DNA of 64,000 nt from Crocinitomicaceae bacterium (GTDB lineage: Bacteria > Bacteroidota > Bacteroidia > Flavobacteriales_D > Crocinitomicaceae): the NCBI GenBank assembly GCA_002709305.1, contig PAQM01000006.1:62001-126000 (forward strand). Direction: 5' to 3'. The notes under the pieces were generated by a model. That model ran no database searches. It saw nothing but the letters and a program-made list of their open reading frames with translations, and had not been told where the DNA came from. Shown here piece after piece: positions 29,279 to 38,903 of this stretch (position 1 is the first letter of the stretch; the number at the start of each line of letters is the position of its first letter). A program made the translations under genes and the position numbers.

Positions 29279-29702
29279 CCCGCATTTTCCATTTTTCCCT
29301 TAATGAACTTAAATCTGTAATCATTGGATTGAAAACATTCCATTGAGGATATTTCTTTATATCAGATATATGAACTAGATTATATTCACCTTGCTTTTCA
29401 ATAACTAAATTCAAACGATTAAAAAAATTTACACTAAATCTTTCTCCTATGGACTTAATTAATTTAACAGAGGTATCTATAGAACAGCCTGATGCTTTAA
29501 CATTAGATTCATCAACTACTAAAATGATAAAATAATTATGTTCTAGGATAGCTTCTGCTTTTAAATTTAAATTATGTGCTTGCCATGAATTAACAAATTT
29601 TTTTAATTCATTATTAATTATTTTTTGTTCTGATAATTTTAATCTACGATCAGAATTATAAATCCATACTTTACTATGAGGATTGAAGTCTGGAAAATAC
29701 AT
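29256..29702 (-). CDS. Conserved Bacteroidota protein, often labelled ABC transporter ATPase without Walker motifs
   Basis: About 148 residues from the ATG ending at 29702, which begins one base after the upstream stop; an upstream in-frame ATG at 29726 would overlap that gene. The sequence has KVWIYNSDRRL, a central ILEHNYFIILVVDES and ASGCSIDTSVKLIK. There is no P-loop, so the transporter name in circulation for this family is not supported. It is the last gene of the amidase/MCE/Fe-S transcript. A role linked to the Fe-S oxidoreductase is conceivable from the recurring neighbourhood. Confidence 0.75.
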   Translation of the reverse strand: MYFPDFNPHSKVWIYNSDRRLKLSEQKIINNELKKFVNSWQAHNLNLKAEAILEHNYFIILVVDESNVKASGCSIDTSVKLIKSIGERFSVNFFNRLNLVIEKQGEYNLVHISDIKKYPQWNVFNPMITDLSSLREKWKMRVIDSPFF

Positions 29703-29703
29703 A

Positions 29704-30492
29704 TTATAGATTTGCTGCATTTGCAATTAATTCTGCTATATCAAGGACCTCCACTTCTTTTTCTTTCTCAAAATTTTTAATTCCGTCAGTCATCATCGTA
29801 TTACAAAATGGACAGCCGGTAGCTATTATATTAGGTTTTAATTCTAATGCTTCTTCAGTTCTTTCTATATTAATTTCCTTATTACCCTTTTCTGCTTCTT
29901 TAAACATCTGAGCACCTCCAGCCCCGCAACATAAACCTTTTGTTTTACATCTTTTCATTTCAACAAGTTCACCATCCAATTTTTCAATTAATTCTCTAGG
30001 AGCTTCATAAACATCATTAGCTCTACCTAGATAACATGGGTCGTGAAAAGTTATTCTTTTCCCTTTATATACTCCTCCATCAGCTAAAACAATTTTCCCT
30101 TGATTAATCAATTCTTGAATTAATTGAGAATGGTGAATTACTTCATAATTACCACCCAATTCTGGGTATTCATTTTTTAATGTATTAAAACAATGAGGAC
30201 AAGCAGTAACTATTTTTTTAATAACATAACCATCTAAGACTTGTATATTCATCATTGCTTGCATTTGAAAGGTAAATTCATTTCCAGCTCTCTTAGCAGG
30301 ATCACCTGTACAAGATTCTTCTACACCAAGTACTGCAAAATTAACTTTACAATTGTTTAATATCTTAACTAAAGCTTTTGTTATTTTTTTTGCTCTATCA
30401 TCAAAACTACCTGAACAACCTACCCAAAATAAAAAATCAGGTGACTCATTTTTGGCAATCATTTCGGACATTGTAGGTACTCTGAGATTCAT
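29704..30492 (-). CDS. Heterodisulfide-reductase-like Fe-S oxidoreductase, CCG-domain subunit
   Basis: A 262-residue cytosolic protein with two cysteine-rich CCG modules. The first spans VGCSGSFDDR to TACPHCFNTL (about 24-110), and the second spans HDPCYLGR, KGLCCGAGGAQMF and ATGCPFCNTM (about 150-240). This is the HdrB/GlpC-like catalytic part of membrane-bound Fe-S oxidoreductases. The partner, the membrane ferredoxin subunit, lies two genes upstream, with a HAD gene between them. Electron donor and acceptor are unknown. Confidence 0.9.
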   Translation of the reverse strand: MNLRVPTMSEMIAKNESPDFLFWVGCSGSFDDRAKKITKALVKILNNCKVNFAVLGVEESCTGDPAKRAGNEFTFQMQAMMNIQVLDGYVIKKIVTACPHCFNTLKNEYPELGGNYEVIHHSQLIQELINQGKIVLADGGVYKGKRITFHDPCYLGRANDVYEAPRELIEKLDGELVEMKRCKTKGLCCGAGGAQMFKEAEKGNKEINIERTEEALELKPNIIATGCPFCNTMMTDGIKNFEKEKEVEVLDIAELIANAANL

Positions 30493-30495
30493 AAA

Positions 30496-30918
30496 TTATT
30501 TCTTAAAAACTTGTATACTTGTTGTTTCTTCAATTAAATCAGAAAATTTACCTTCATATCTAGTAGCTCTTACAATATGATTATCTATCCAATGGTAATT
30601 ACCACCTCTAGGCTTACCCATTAATATTCCATGATATTTAAAGCCATGTTTATTAAGCCATTTTTCGGTAACTTCTCTATGTTTTTCAATTCTTGATGTA
30701 AAAAAAGTAATTATATGCCCCTCATCAAACCATTTGTTAATTGTTTTTAAAGCATCTGGATATAAATTGGCCGTTTCCATTCTCTCTGGTTCTTCATTTG
30801 GTATATCATCACAAATTGTTCCATCAATATCTATCATGTAATTCTTAATATTCTTTGGAAGTACAGGAGATATTTTACTACCATCCTGTTCTAATTCTAA
30901 CAATTCAAAATTATTCAT
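30496..30918 (-). CDS. HAD-superfamily hydrolase (small)
   Basis: A 140-residue phosphatase-like protein. The HAD motif I is IDIDGTICDD near residue 30. Motif II is the FFTSR segment near 73, and later conserved parts are GKPRGGNYHWIDNH. It lacks a cap domain. It starts eight bases inside the upstream Fe-S gene and ends three bases before the next, so it is translationally coupled on both sides to the oxidoreductase subunits. The substrate is unknown. Related proteins are sometimes named phosphoheptose isomerase, which the motifs do not support. Confidence 0.84.
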   Translation of the reverse strand: MNNFELLELEQDGSKISPVLPKNIKNYMIDIDGTICDDIPNEEPERMETANLYPDALKTINKWFDEGHIITFFTSRIEKHREVTEKWLNKHGFKYHGILMGKPRGGNYHWIDNHIVRATRYEGKFSDLIEETTSIQVFKK

Positions 30919-32221
30919 CTTCTGCCCATTTTAAACGATCCGTCGGACTAAATTGCCAAGGGGCGCCATTATTTTCAATATTTGTTAACATACCTGTTAA
31001 CTCATTAGGAACTTTTGATTGTTCCATTACTAAATATCTTCTTAAATCAATTATGATAGATAATGGATCTATATTTACTGGACACTCTTCAACACAAGCG
31101 TTACAGGAAGTACAGGCCCATAGCTCTTCTTCAGTAATATAATTACCTAATAAACTTTTTCCATCTTGATAATCTTTACCATTTTTCCTAAAATTATCAC
31201 CTACTTCAGTAAGACGGTCTCTAGTATCCATCATTATTTTTCTTGGGGATAAGAGTTTTCCTGTTAAATTTGCTGGACAAGAAGAAGTGCATCTTCCACA
31301 TTCTGTACATGTATAACTATCCATTAAATTTTTCCAAGTTAAATCAGTCACATCTTTAGCACCAAAACTTTCTAAATCAGTAGGATTCTCATTATTTACT
31401 GAGAAAGGATCAATATCAGGATTCATCATTAATTTAACTTCTTTCGTAACATTTTCCATATTTGTAAACTTCCCTTTTTTTTGAAGATTAGAATAATATG
31501 TATTTGGAAATGCAAGGAGAATATGAAAATGTTTTGAGTAAGGAAGATAATTTAAAAAAGCAAAAACCATAATTATATGTCCCCACCAACCTATTCTTTC
31601 TATAATAAAGAGCAAATTGTAATCTAAACTACATAGAAATGGACCTAAAAAAGAGCTAATTGTAAATCCATAAGATAGATTTGATTTTTCTATCTTAATT
31701 GCTTCATCAGCACTATTCATCATAAAAATGCATAGAACTAAAATGATTTCCATATACAAAATCATGTTAGCATCCATTTTTGGCCAACCTTTCATTTCAT
31801 TCATATTTAAACGAGGAAGTTTTAACAGATTACGTCTATATAAAAATGCAAAAGTGGCTATTAAAGCTAGAAGAGAAAGAATTTCTATGAAACTTATAAT
31901 GAAAGTATAAAAGTTACCTAATGAATCCTTAAAAAATCGATGAGTCCCAAATATACCATCAATAAAAATTTCAATTAGTTCAATTTGAGTGATAATAAAT
32001 GCTAGATATATAGCTAAATGTAATAGAGCTGGAATAGGTCTTTTGAACATTTTTTTTTGTCCAAAAGCAACTAGTATCATTGTTTTTAGTCGGTGCTTCT
32101 TATTATCATTTCTCTTAACATCTTTACCTAAATAAATATTGTAATAAATCTTATATATATTCCAACTAAAAAAACCTAAGCTTACTATAAGTAATACTGT
32201 AAAAAGTATTTTAGAAATCAT
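30911..32221 (-). CDS. Membrane-bound Fe-S oxidoreductase subunit (two 4Fe-4S clusters)
   Basis: A 436-residue protein. Residues 1-230 hold several membrane spans (starting ISKILFTVLLIVSLGFFSW) of the nitrate-reductase-gamma/HdrE-like type. The cytosolic C-terminus carries CTECGRCTSSCP and CTSCNACVEECP, two 4Fe-4S motifs. Together with the CCG subunit it would pass electrons between the membrane quinone pool and a cytosolic carrier. The physiological substrate is not known. The stop lies inside the HAD gene start. The upstream neighbour is the MCE-domain gene, 14 bases away. Confidence 0.91.
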   Translation of the reverse strand: MISKILFTVLLIVSLGFFSWNIYKIYYNIYLGKDVKRNDNKKHRLKTMILVAFGQKKMFKRPIPALLHLAIYLAFIITQIELIEIFIDGIFGTHRFFKDSLGNFYTFIISFIEILSLLALIATFAFLYRRNLLKLPRLNMNEMKGWPKMDANMILYMEIILVLCIFMMNSADEAIKIEKSNLSYGFTISSFLGPFLCSLDYNLLFIIERIGWWGHIIMVFAFLNYLPYSKHFHILLAFPNTYYSNLQKKGKFTNMENVTKEVKLMMNPDIDPFSVNNENPTDLESFGAKDVTDLTWKNLMDSYTCTECGRCTSSCPANLTGKLLSPRKIMMDTRDRLTEVGDNFRKNGKDYQDGKSLLGNYITEEELWACTSCNACVEECPVNIDPLSIIIDLRRYLVMEQSKVPNELTGMLTNIENNGAPWQFSPTDRLKWAEDE

Positions 32222-32235
32222 TTATTTTATTATTC

Positions 32236-33270
32236 TTATTGAACTGTATCTAATATCATCTTCAACTTTTGTTCTTCATTTTTTGTTAAAGGAACGCCTT
32301 TAGTCTTCTTTCCTAGCACAGAAAAATGAATATATCTCTCAGGATGATATTTAATATCATTTAACAAGTCTTGCAAATCAGTATTTGATTTTACTAACTG
32401 ATCATATAGTAAATCATCAGCCAAAAGCTTCCCAAGTGTACCTTTACCCAACTTAGCATCGGATAAAACATTATTTATAGATTCTAAAGTTATTTTTGCA
32501 TTACCAATAACACCTTTAAAATCAGCTGTAACGAGATCATCTGTAATTGTTTCAACATTTCCTACAATATTTTTTACAGCTTCGTTACTTTTTTTGAGAT
32601 TTTGGGTGATTGTTTCAACATTTGATAAAATTCGACTTAATTTAATTTTTTCTGAAGCAACTAATGCTTCAATTTCTTCAGCTGCATTTCCAAATCGTTT
32701 TATTGCAATTTTAACTTCTTTTAAACTCCCTTCTATCTCAGAAGTTGCTGTTGAATCCCAAAATGAACTAATTCCATTTACCATTTTATCAATTGAACTC
32801 ATCATTATTTGTAATTTTTGACTAATTGGGTCAGCATATGACTTAACTTGTGAAATCATATCAACAGCTAATACTCCATCAATATAATCTCCAGATTTAT
32901 AATAACCTTTTGATAAATCGGAATTTAAATGAATTAACATACCCTTACTAAACAAATCTAAAGAACCTATTTCAACATGAGAACCTATTGGAATACGAAT
33001 ATTATCTTCAGTTATATTAAATGATACTTTCACTTGTTGTTCAGGAGTGTTTTTAGGGACATACTCAACAGCCAACACTTTTCCAACTCCAACGCCATTG
33101 AGTGTTACAGAACTAGCTGGGGATAATTGTCCTGAATTAGAAAAATAAGCATAATACAAATCATCTCCACCAAAAAAACTATTCCCTTTAAGAAAGTTTA
33201 TTCCCAAAACAAATAGTCCTATAGCTAAAATGGCAATAGCTCCTGTAATTAATTCTTTTGATACTTTCAA
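32236..33270 (-). CDS. MCE/MlaD-family lipid-transport protein
   Basis: A 344-residue protein with one N-terminal anchor (ITGAIAILAIGLFVLGINFL) followed by the MCE domain (about 40-115: YYAYFSNSGQLSPASSVTLN, GVGVGKV). The rest is long and helical with heptad-like repeats. This matches MlaD-type periplasmic proteins that shuttle lipids between membranes. The MlaE/MlaF permease and ATPase genes are not in this window. It lies four bases after the amidase gene, an arrangement frequent in Flavobacteriia. Confidence 0.9.
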   Translation of the reverse strand: MKVSKELITGAIAILAIGLFVLGINFLKGNSFFGGDDLYYAYFSNSGQLSPASSVTLNGVGVGKVLAVEYVPKNTPEQQVKVSFNITEDNIRIPIGSHVEIGSLDLFSKGMLIHLNSDLSKGYYKSGDYIDGVLAVDMISQVKSYADPISQKLQIMMSSIDKMVNGISSFWDSTATSEIEGSLKEVKIAIKRFGNAAEEIEALVASEKIKLSRILSNVETITQNLKKSNEAVKNIVGNVETITDDLVTADFKGVIGNAKITLESINNVLSDAKLGKGTLGKLLADDLLYDQLVKSNTDLQDLLNDIKYHPERYIHFSVLGKKTKGVPLTKNEEQKLKMILDTVQ

Positions 33271-33274
33271 ACCT

Positions 33275-34399
33275 CTATTTTTCTGCTAATTTAATAGCTT
33301 TTTGTAAATTAATTCTATCTTCACCTAAGAATGCAACAACAAATGAATGTTGAAATCCTTTTTCAATCATCTCATTTTTATATTCTCTAGCTGCTTTAAT
33401 ATTATTAATAAATTCACCTACAGTGTATTTAAATATACCATTTTGTTTGTATTCATAAATAGAAAAATCTTTAAATCTTTTTGATTTTAATGAAATTTTA
33501 GTTTGAGATGTTTCAATTTGTACACGAAAAATAATATCATTTTCACTATTATTTTCATGTACTATATTTTTTTCATTAATATTTATATCATCTATTAACT
33601 CCTCAACCCCTTCTAATTCATTTTTATATTTTCTAAAAGCACTAAACATTGCTTGTGCCATTTTTCTTTGTGTTTTTTCACTGCTTAAAAATTTTTCTTC
33701 ATTAGGATTTGTCAAAAAACCTGTTTCAATTAAAACAGAAGGCATAGTTGTCTTGTACAAAACTAAGAAGCCAGCTTGTTTTACACCTCGATCAAATCTA
33801 CCTATATCCTTGAAAGCTCTTTGAAGTTTAGAGGCAAAATTAATAGATTGATCTAAAAAAACACTTAATTGAATTTGACGAGCTATAATAGCATCAGGTG
33901 ATAGATCAAAATCATTATATTTAGCACCACCATCATCTTCCAAATGTATTATGGCATTTTCTCTCTTTGCTACTTTTTCTTGCGACTCTGTTCTATGCAG
34001 ACCTAAGACATAGGTTTCGGTACCAAAAGCTTTAGGAGATGCTGCATTTGCATGAATACAAATAAAAAGATCTGCCTTGTTTCTATTAGCAATTTTAGCA
34101 CGTTCATCTAATTCTATAAAAACATCAGTATCTCTTGTATAAATAACATTAATATTAGGATAATTATCTTTAATAATTCTGCCAAGCATTAAAGCCATGG
34201 AAAGACAAACTTCTTTTTCTTGGGAAAAAGAACCATGACATCCTGGATCTTTCCCTCCATGACCTGCATCGATGACAACAGTTCTTATTGCAGCATAATC
34301 ATTTTCATCTTCTTGACTATATATTTCTTTAGAAAAAAGAGAAACAAATAAAAGTAAAATGGCATGAATTGTGATATTAGTATATATTTTTTCAACCAT
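33275..34399 (-). CDS. N-acetylmuramoyl-L-alanine amidase (Amidase_3)
   Basis: A 374-residue secreted zinc amidase that trims peptide stems from peptidoglycan. The signal peptide ends near IYSQ (residue 29). VVIDAGHGGKDPGCHG, ICIHANAAS and VLIETGFLTN hold the zinc ligands and catalytic Glu. The C-terminal 90 residues (FRVQIETSQTKISLKSKRF and onward) resemble an SPOR-like domain that could target septal glycan; that part is less certain. A TATATTTG box lies about 48 bases upstream, inside the start of the divergent lptD gene. Confidence 0.92.
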   Translation of the reverse strand: MVEKIYTNITIHAILLLFVSLFSKEIYSQEDENDYAAIRTVVIDAGHGGKDPGCHGSFSQEKEVCLSMALMLGRIIKDNYPNINVIYTRDTDVFIELDERAKIANRNKADLFICIHANAASPKAFGTETYVLGLHRTESQEKVAKRENAIIHLEDDGGAKYNDFDLSPDAIIARQIQLSVFLDQSINFASKLQRAFKDIGRFDRGVKQAGFLVLYKTTMPSVLIETGFLTNPNEEKFLSSEKTQRKMAQAMFSAFRKYKNELEGVEELIDDININEKNIVHENNSENDIIFRVQIETSQTKISLKSKRFKDFSIYEYKQNGIFKYTVGEFINNIKAAREYKNEMIEKGFQHSFVVAFLGEDRINLQKAIKLAEK

Positions 34400-34432
34400 T
34401 TGAAATGTAATTTTAATAATTTTACTTCGTTA

Positions 34433-36994
34433 ATGTTGTTTACAAGCAAATATAAAACACAATTGGTGTTCAAAAAACATTCCACTTTTCAATTTATTAC
34501 CTTTATATTGTTAACAATATTATTCCCCACCTATTTACTTAGTCAAAAACAAGACACACTAATACTTAATGAATCTATAATAGAGAAACCAATAAAATAT
34601 AATGCTTTAGATTCTATTTATTCTGATTTACAATTAAACAAAATACATCTTTATAACAAAGCTCAAATTGATAATGGCGAAATAAAAATACAAGCAGGAT
34701 ATATCACTATTGATATAGATAGCAATATAGTTTATGCAAGTTATATATATGACGCAGACTCGAACCGTATTCAATTACCTGTTTTTTCTGATGGTAAAGA
34801 AACAATTAATGCTTCTAGCATTCGATATAATTTTAAGACCAAAAAAGGATTTATTGAAGAAGTGTCTTTTAAAGAAGATGAAAATATTCTATATATGTCG
34901 GTTGCAAAAAGAAAAAAAAATGAAGAAATTCATTTTAAAAAAGGAAGGTTTACAACTTGTGACTTAAAAGAACCTCATTATCATTTTCAGTTATCAAAAG
35001 CGGTAATGATTCCAGGTAAAAGAATTGTTTCTGGACCAATGAACCTATGGGTTAAAGGTGTACCTACACCTCTTGGGTTACCATTTAGTGTAATACCCCA
35101 AATTGAAGAAAATACTAAAGGATTAATGTTCCCACAAATAGAATTAGTTTCTGCATATGGATTTGGCATGCGTGATTTAGGTTATTATGTTCCAATAAAC
35201 AATCGTTTACAAACAACTTTTTATGCTACACTATACAGCAGGGGAAGTTGGGGCTTGAGAAATGAGACTGACTACGCAAAAAGATATAATTATACAGGGA
35301 AATTTGAATTAGGATTTCAACAGCTTAGATCTGGTTTCCCTGACAACATAAGGAATAATAAAATAAATTTTTCTTGGATACATAAAAAAGATCCAAAATC
35401 TAGTCCATATTGGACATTTAATTCTAATGTTAACTTTATTTCTGATAACAATTCTAAAAATGATTTAAATTTAACTACAGATAATTATTTTAGAAACTCT
35501 TTCAATTCTGACATTAATTTAACTAGAGATTTCCCTGGGAAACCAATAAAAATGGGGACTAAGATTTCCCTAAGACAAAATGGCATTTCAAAAAATATAT
35601 CATTAACATCACCTATTATAAACATAAATGTGTCACGTTTTTTTCCTTTTAAAAAAATAATAAAAGAAAAGAATTCTTTATCTCAGATAATTTCTCGATT
35701 AGGTATTACTTATAATTTTGAAGGTCAAAATAGAACAATATTTGCAGATTCATTAATAACCAATTCAAATTTCTCTAGAATAAGTGATCAATTTCAAAAT
35801 GGTATTAATCAATCAATGATAGTTCAGACCACAGCTGGATTATTTAAAAATACATGGAAAATAACCCCGTCTTTAAACTATGGTAATAAAATTAATTTTC
35901 AACAAATTAAAAAGGAATATGATGTAACTTCTAACTCAACAATAATAGACACAATTTCTAAATATGGCATGAGTCATAATCTTTCCTTTAATACACAAAT
36001 TACAACTACCATTTTTAGTTATTATAAATTTATCGGACCTAAAGAACCCATTCTAAGACACGTCCTTACCCCATCATTCACATTCTCATATACACCTAAC
36101 CTATCAAACAATATAACTGATTCTGTTGGTGTTAATATGGAACCTATAACATACTCACCATTTGAACGAAGCTTATATTCATCACAAGTCAACACAAGGA
36201 AAAATCAATCAGTACTTAGATTTGCATTAAATAACACATTTGAAATAAAAAAAAGATCAAAAAAGGATACAATTACAGGTTTTAAAAAGACTAGAATAAT
36301 TGACGCACTATCTATATCAGGAAGCTATGATTTTTCAAAAGATTCTATGAATTTATCTGACATTAGAATAAGCATGAGGATAAATCCCATACCTTGGTTA
36401 AATATTGTAGCAAACTCGACATTTTCTCCGTATGGATGGATAGATTCAACTGGTGCTCAATTATATGAATATGCGACAATTACAAATGGAAAAATAGGGA
36501 GATTTACTTCAAACAATATATCCACATCTATTACATTTACATCTAAAGAAAGTCAAAAAGAATTACAATCAAAAAATAATACAACAACAAATTGGAATTC
36601 AGACTATGAATATTTTATAATGCATCCTGAACGTTTTATAAACTTTAAAATTCCTTGGAAATTATCACTCTCACATATATATCAAATAAATAGAAATCAA
36701 TTAATAACAATTAGCAATCCTGATAAATGGATACAAATCCAAACATTAATGATAAATGGTGATGTAAGCATTACTAAACGATGGAAGATCGCTACAAACA
36801 TCAATGTAGATGTTAAAACAAGAGAAGTTACAAATACAAGATTTATGCTAACACGTGATTTACACTGTTGGGCATTGGCTTTTAATTGGATTCCAATAGG
36901 AGGTAATAAAAGTTTCTTTTTCAGTATTAGATCAACTTCTAAACTTTTTTCTGATGCTAAATTAGAATTACGAAAACCACCAACATTTTTATAA
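34433..36994 (+). CDS. lptD: LPS-assembly outer-membrane protein LptD
   Basis: About 853 residues from the ATG at 34433; a GTG at 34466 would give a tighter signal peptide ending TYLLSQ, and an ATG at 34364 overlaps the amidase gene. Residues about 50-200 form the LptA-like beta-taco (AGYITIDIDSNIVYAS, then RYNFKTKKGFIEEVSF). The rest is the beta-barrel, with alternating strands and a C-terminal LKLELRKPP-type end near TSKLFSDAKLELRKPP. It inserts LPS into the outer leaflet with LptE. An LptF/G permease gene lies at 56509. Confidence 0.9.
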   Translation: MLFTSKYKTQLVFKKHSTFQFITFILLTILFPTYLLSQKQDTLILNESIIEKPIKYNALDSIYSDLQLNKIHLYNKAQIDNGEIKIQAGYITIDIDSNIVYASYIYDADSNRIQLPVFSDGKETINASSIRYNFKTKKGFIEEVSFKEDENILYMSVAKRKKNEEIHFKKGRFTTCDLKEPHYHFQLSKAVMIPGKRIVSGPMNLWVKGVPTPLGLPFSVIPQIEENTKGLMFPQIELVSAYGFGMRDLGYYVPINNRLQTTFYATLYSRGSWGLRNETDYAKRYNYTGKFELGFQQLRSGFPDNIRNNKINFSWIHKKDPKSSPYWTFNSNVNFISDNNSKNDLNLTTDNYFRNSFNSDINLTRDFPGKPIKMGTKISLRQNGISKNISLTSPIININVSRFFPFKKIIKEKNSLSQIISRLGITYNFEGQNRTIFADSLITNSNFSRISDQFQNGINQSMIVQTTAGLFKNTWKITPSLNYGNKINFQQIKKEYDVTSNSTIIDTISKYGMSHNLSFNTQITTTIFSYYKFIGPKEPILRHVLTPSFTFSYTPNLSNNITDSVGVNMEPITYSPFERSLYSSQVNTRKNQSVLRFALNNTFEIKKRSKKDTITGFKKTRIIDALSISGSYDFSKDSMNLSDIRISMRINPIPWLNIVANSTFSPYGWIDSTGAQLYEYATITNGKIGRFTSNNISTSITFTSKESQKELQSKNNTTTNWNSDYEYFIMHPERFINFKIPWKLSLSHIYQINRNQLITISNPDKWIQIQTLMINGDVSITKRWKIATNINVDVKTREVTNTRFMLTRDLHCWALAFNWIPIGGNKSFFFSIRSTSKLFSDAKLELRKPPTFL
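34447..34454 (-). promoter_or_regulatory. -7 box of the amidase-MCE-Fe-S operon
   Basis: TATATTTG on the minus strand, 47 bases before the amidase ATG, matches the phylum's -7 pattern. It lies within the first codons of the divergent lptD gene if that gene starts at 34433. A TTG at the standard spacing is not evident. Confidence 0.4.
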
Positions 36995-36997
36995 ACT

Positions 36998-37576
36998 ATG
37001 ATAGACTTTAATTTTGAAAACCATAACGTATTAAAATCAGGTAGCATATTACTTTCTGAACCATTTTCTAACGATGAACATTTTGCTCGTTCAATGGTCT
37101 TAATATGCAGTAAAAATGATGATGGATGTTTTGGATTTGTATTGAATAAATATATCAAAAATAAACCCAATGAATTAATTAAAGATTTACCACCTACTAA
37201 TAGTAAAATAAGCATTGGTGGTCCAGTAGACATTTCAAATCTATTTTATATACATTCTTTTGGAAAAGAAATACCAGAATCAATATATATTGAAAGTGGA
37301 TTATATATTGGAGGAGATTTAAATATGATTAAAAGAAAATTAATCGAGCAACCAAATAAAACAAATGAAATTAGATTTTTTTTAGGTTATTCTGGCTGGA
37401 ATCCAGGACAATTAGAAGAAGAAATTAATAATAAATTTTGGATTGTAATTAACGATATTAAGAAAGAAGAGATATTAAATACAAAGGCAAATAATATTTG
37501 GACAAAAAATATGGAAAAACTTGGAGGAAAATTTCAAATAATGTCAAAATTTCCACAAAATCCATCTGACAATTAG
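36998..37576 (+). CDS. YqgE/AlgH family protein
   Basis: A 192-residue member of the DUF179 family: GSILLSEPFSNDEHFARSMVL, DGCFGFVLNK, ISIGGPVD, LGYSGWNPGQLEEEI. The structure of the family is known but the molecular role is not settled. It begins three bases after lptD. Confidence 0.9.
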   Translation: MIDFNFENHNVLKSGSILLSEPFSNDEHFARSMVLICSKNDDGCFGFVLNKYIKNKPNELIKDLPPTNSKISIGGPVDISNLFYIHSFGKEIPESIYIESGLYIGGDLNMIKRKLIEQPNKTNEIRFFLGYSGWNPGQLEEEINNKFWIVINDIKKEEILNTKANNIWTKNMEKLGGKFQIMSKFPQNPSDN

Positions 37577-37622
37577 TATTGTATTTTAACTTAGGATAGT
37601 TTAATTTATATTTTTACTTAAA

Positions 37623-38903
37623 ATGAGTGTTTTGACCCCTTTAGCTGAACGAATGAGACCGAATATTCTCAATGAATATATAGGTCAAGAACATCTCTTA
37701 GAAAAAAATGCAGCGTTAAAACTTGCTTTAGATTCAGGATTAATTCCATCAATAATATTTTGGGGACCTCCTGGTGTTGGTAAAACAACTTTAGCTTACC
37801 TAATTGCAAAATACCTTAAAAGACCATTCCATGAACTTTCTGCTATTTCTTCAGGCGTTAAAGATGTTAGGGAAATAATTAATAAAATTAATCAAGCTGG
37901 AATGTTTCAAGAAAAAGGTACGATATTATTTATAGATGAAATTCATCGTTTCTCAAAAACACAACAAGACTCACTTCTTGGAGCTGTTGAAAAGGGCTTA
38001 ATTACTTTAATTGGTGCAACAACAGAAAATCCATCTTTTGAAATTATTTCAGCTTTGCTTTCTCGCTGTCAAGTATATAACTTAAAAGAACATTCAAAAC
38101 TTTCATTATCTAAAATACTTGACAAGGCAATTAAAAACGATACTATTCTAAAAGAAAAAAAAATTGAATTAAAAGAAATAGAAGCATTGCTTACAATATC
38201 CGGTGGTGATGCAAGAAAGATGCTCAATATTTTTGAAATAATTGTACATTCTTTCAAAACAGATAATATTGTAATTACTAATAAAGTCGTTGAGAATACA
38301 TCTCAAAAATCATTTTTCTCTTATGATAAAAATGGAGAACAACATCACGATATAATATCAGCTTTTATTAAATCAATTAGAGGAAGCGACCCAAATGCTG
38401 CAATTTATTGGCTTGCTCGTATGATTGAATGTGGAGAAAATCCATCATTTATTGCAAGAAGATTAATTATATCAGCTTCTGAAGATATAGGATTGGCAAA
38501 TCCAAATGCACTTCTTATAGCTAACAATTGTTTTCATGCTGTAAAAGTAGTAGGCTGGCCAGAAGCACGAATAATTTTAAGTCAATGTACTATATATCTA
38601 GCTTGTTCGGAAAAAGGAAATACCTCATACAAAGCAATTGATAAAGCTCAAAAAATAGTTCAAGAAACTGGAAAATTAAGTGTTCCTATTGCATTAAGAA
38701 ATGCACCTACTAAATTAATGAAAGAACTAGGTTATGGAAAAGAATATAAATATTCACATGATTTCCCTCAAAATTTTGTAGATCAAGAATTTATGCCTAA
38801 AGAAATTAAAGGAATGAATTTCATAATATCCGGAAGCAGTAATAGAGAGAAAAAAATTACTGAAGAAATCAAAAAAAAATGGGGTAAAAAATACATAAAA
38901 TAA
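37623..38903 (+). CDS. rarA: Replication-associated recombination protein RarA (MgsA)
   Basis: A 426-residue AAA+ ATPase acting at stalled replication forks. It opens with PLAERMRPNILNEYIGQEHL. Walker A is GPPGVGKTT, Walker B is LFIDEIHRF, sensor 1 is GATTENPSFE, and the C-terminal tetramerisation part has RSIRGSDPNAAIYWLARMIE. The length is normal. The acyltransferase gene shares one base with its stop (TAATG). Confidence 0.95.
   Translation: MSVLTPLAERMRPNILNEYIGQEHLLEKNAALKLALDSGLIPSIIFWGPPGVGKTTLAYLIAKYLKRPFHELSAISSGVKDVREIINKINQAGMFQEKGTILFIDEIHRFSKTQQDSLLGAVEKGLITLIGATTENPSFEIISALLSRCQVYNLKEHSKLSLSKILDKAIKNDTILKEKKIELKEIEALLTISGGDARKMLNIFEIIVHSFKTDNIVITNKVVENTSQKSFFSYDKNGEQHHDIISAFIKSIRGSDPNAAIYWLARMIECGENPSFIARRLIISASEDIGLANPNALLIANNCFHAVKVVGWPEARIILSQCTIYLACSEKGNTSYKAIDKAQKIVQETGKLSVPIALRNAPTKLMKELGYGKEYKYSHDFPQNFVDQEFMPKEIKGMNFIISGSSNREKKITEEIKKKWGKKYIK

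Noticed and set aside
36697-37233. Minus-strand 178-codon frame across the lptD/yqgE junction
   Set aside because: It is a shadow of two well-supported genes on the other strand.
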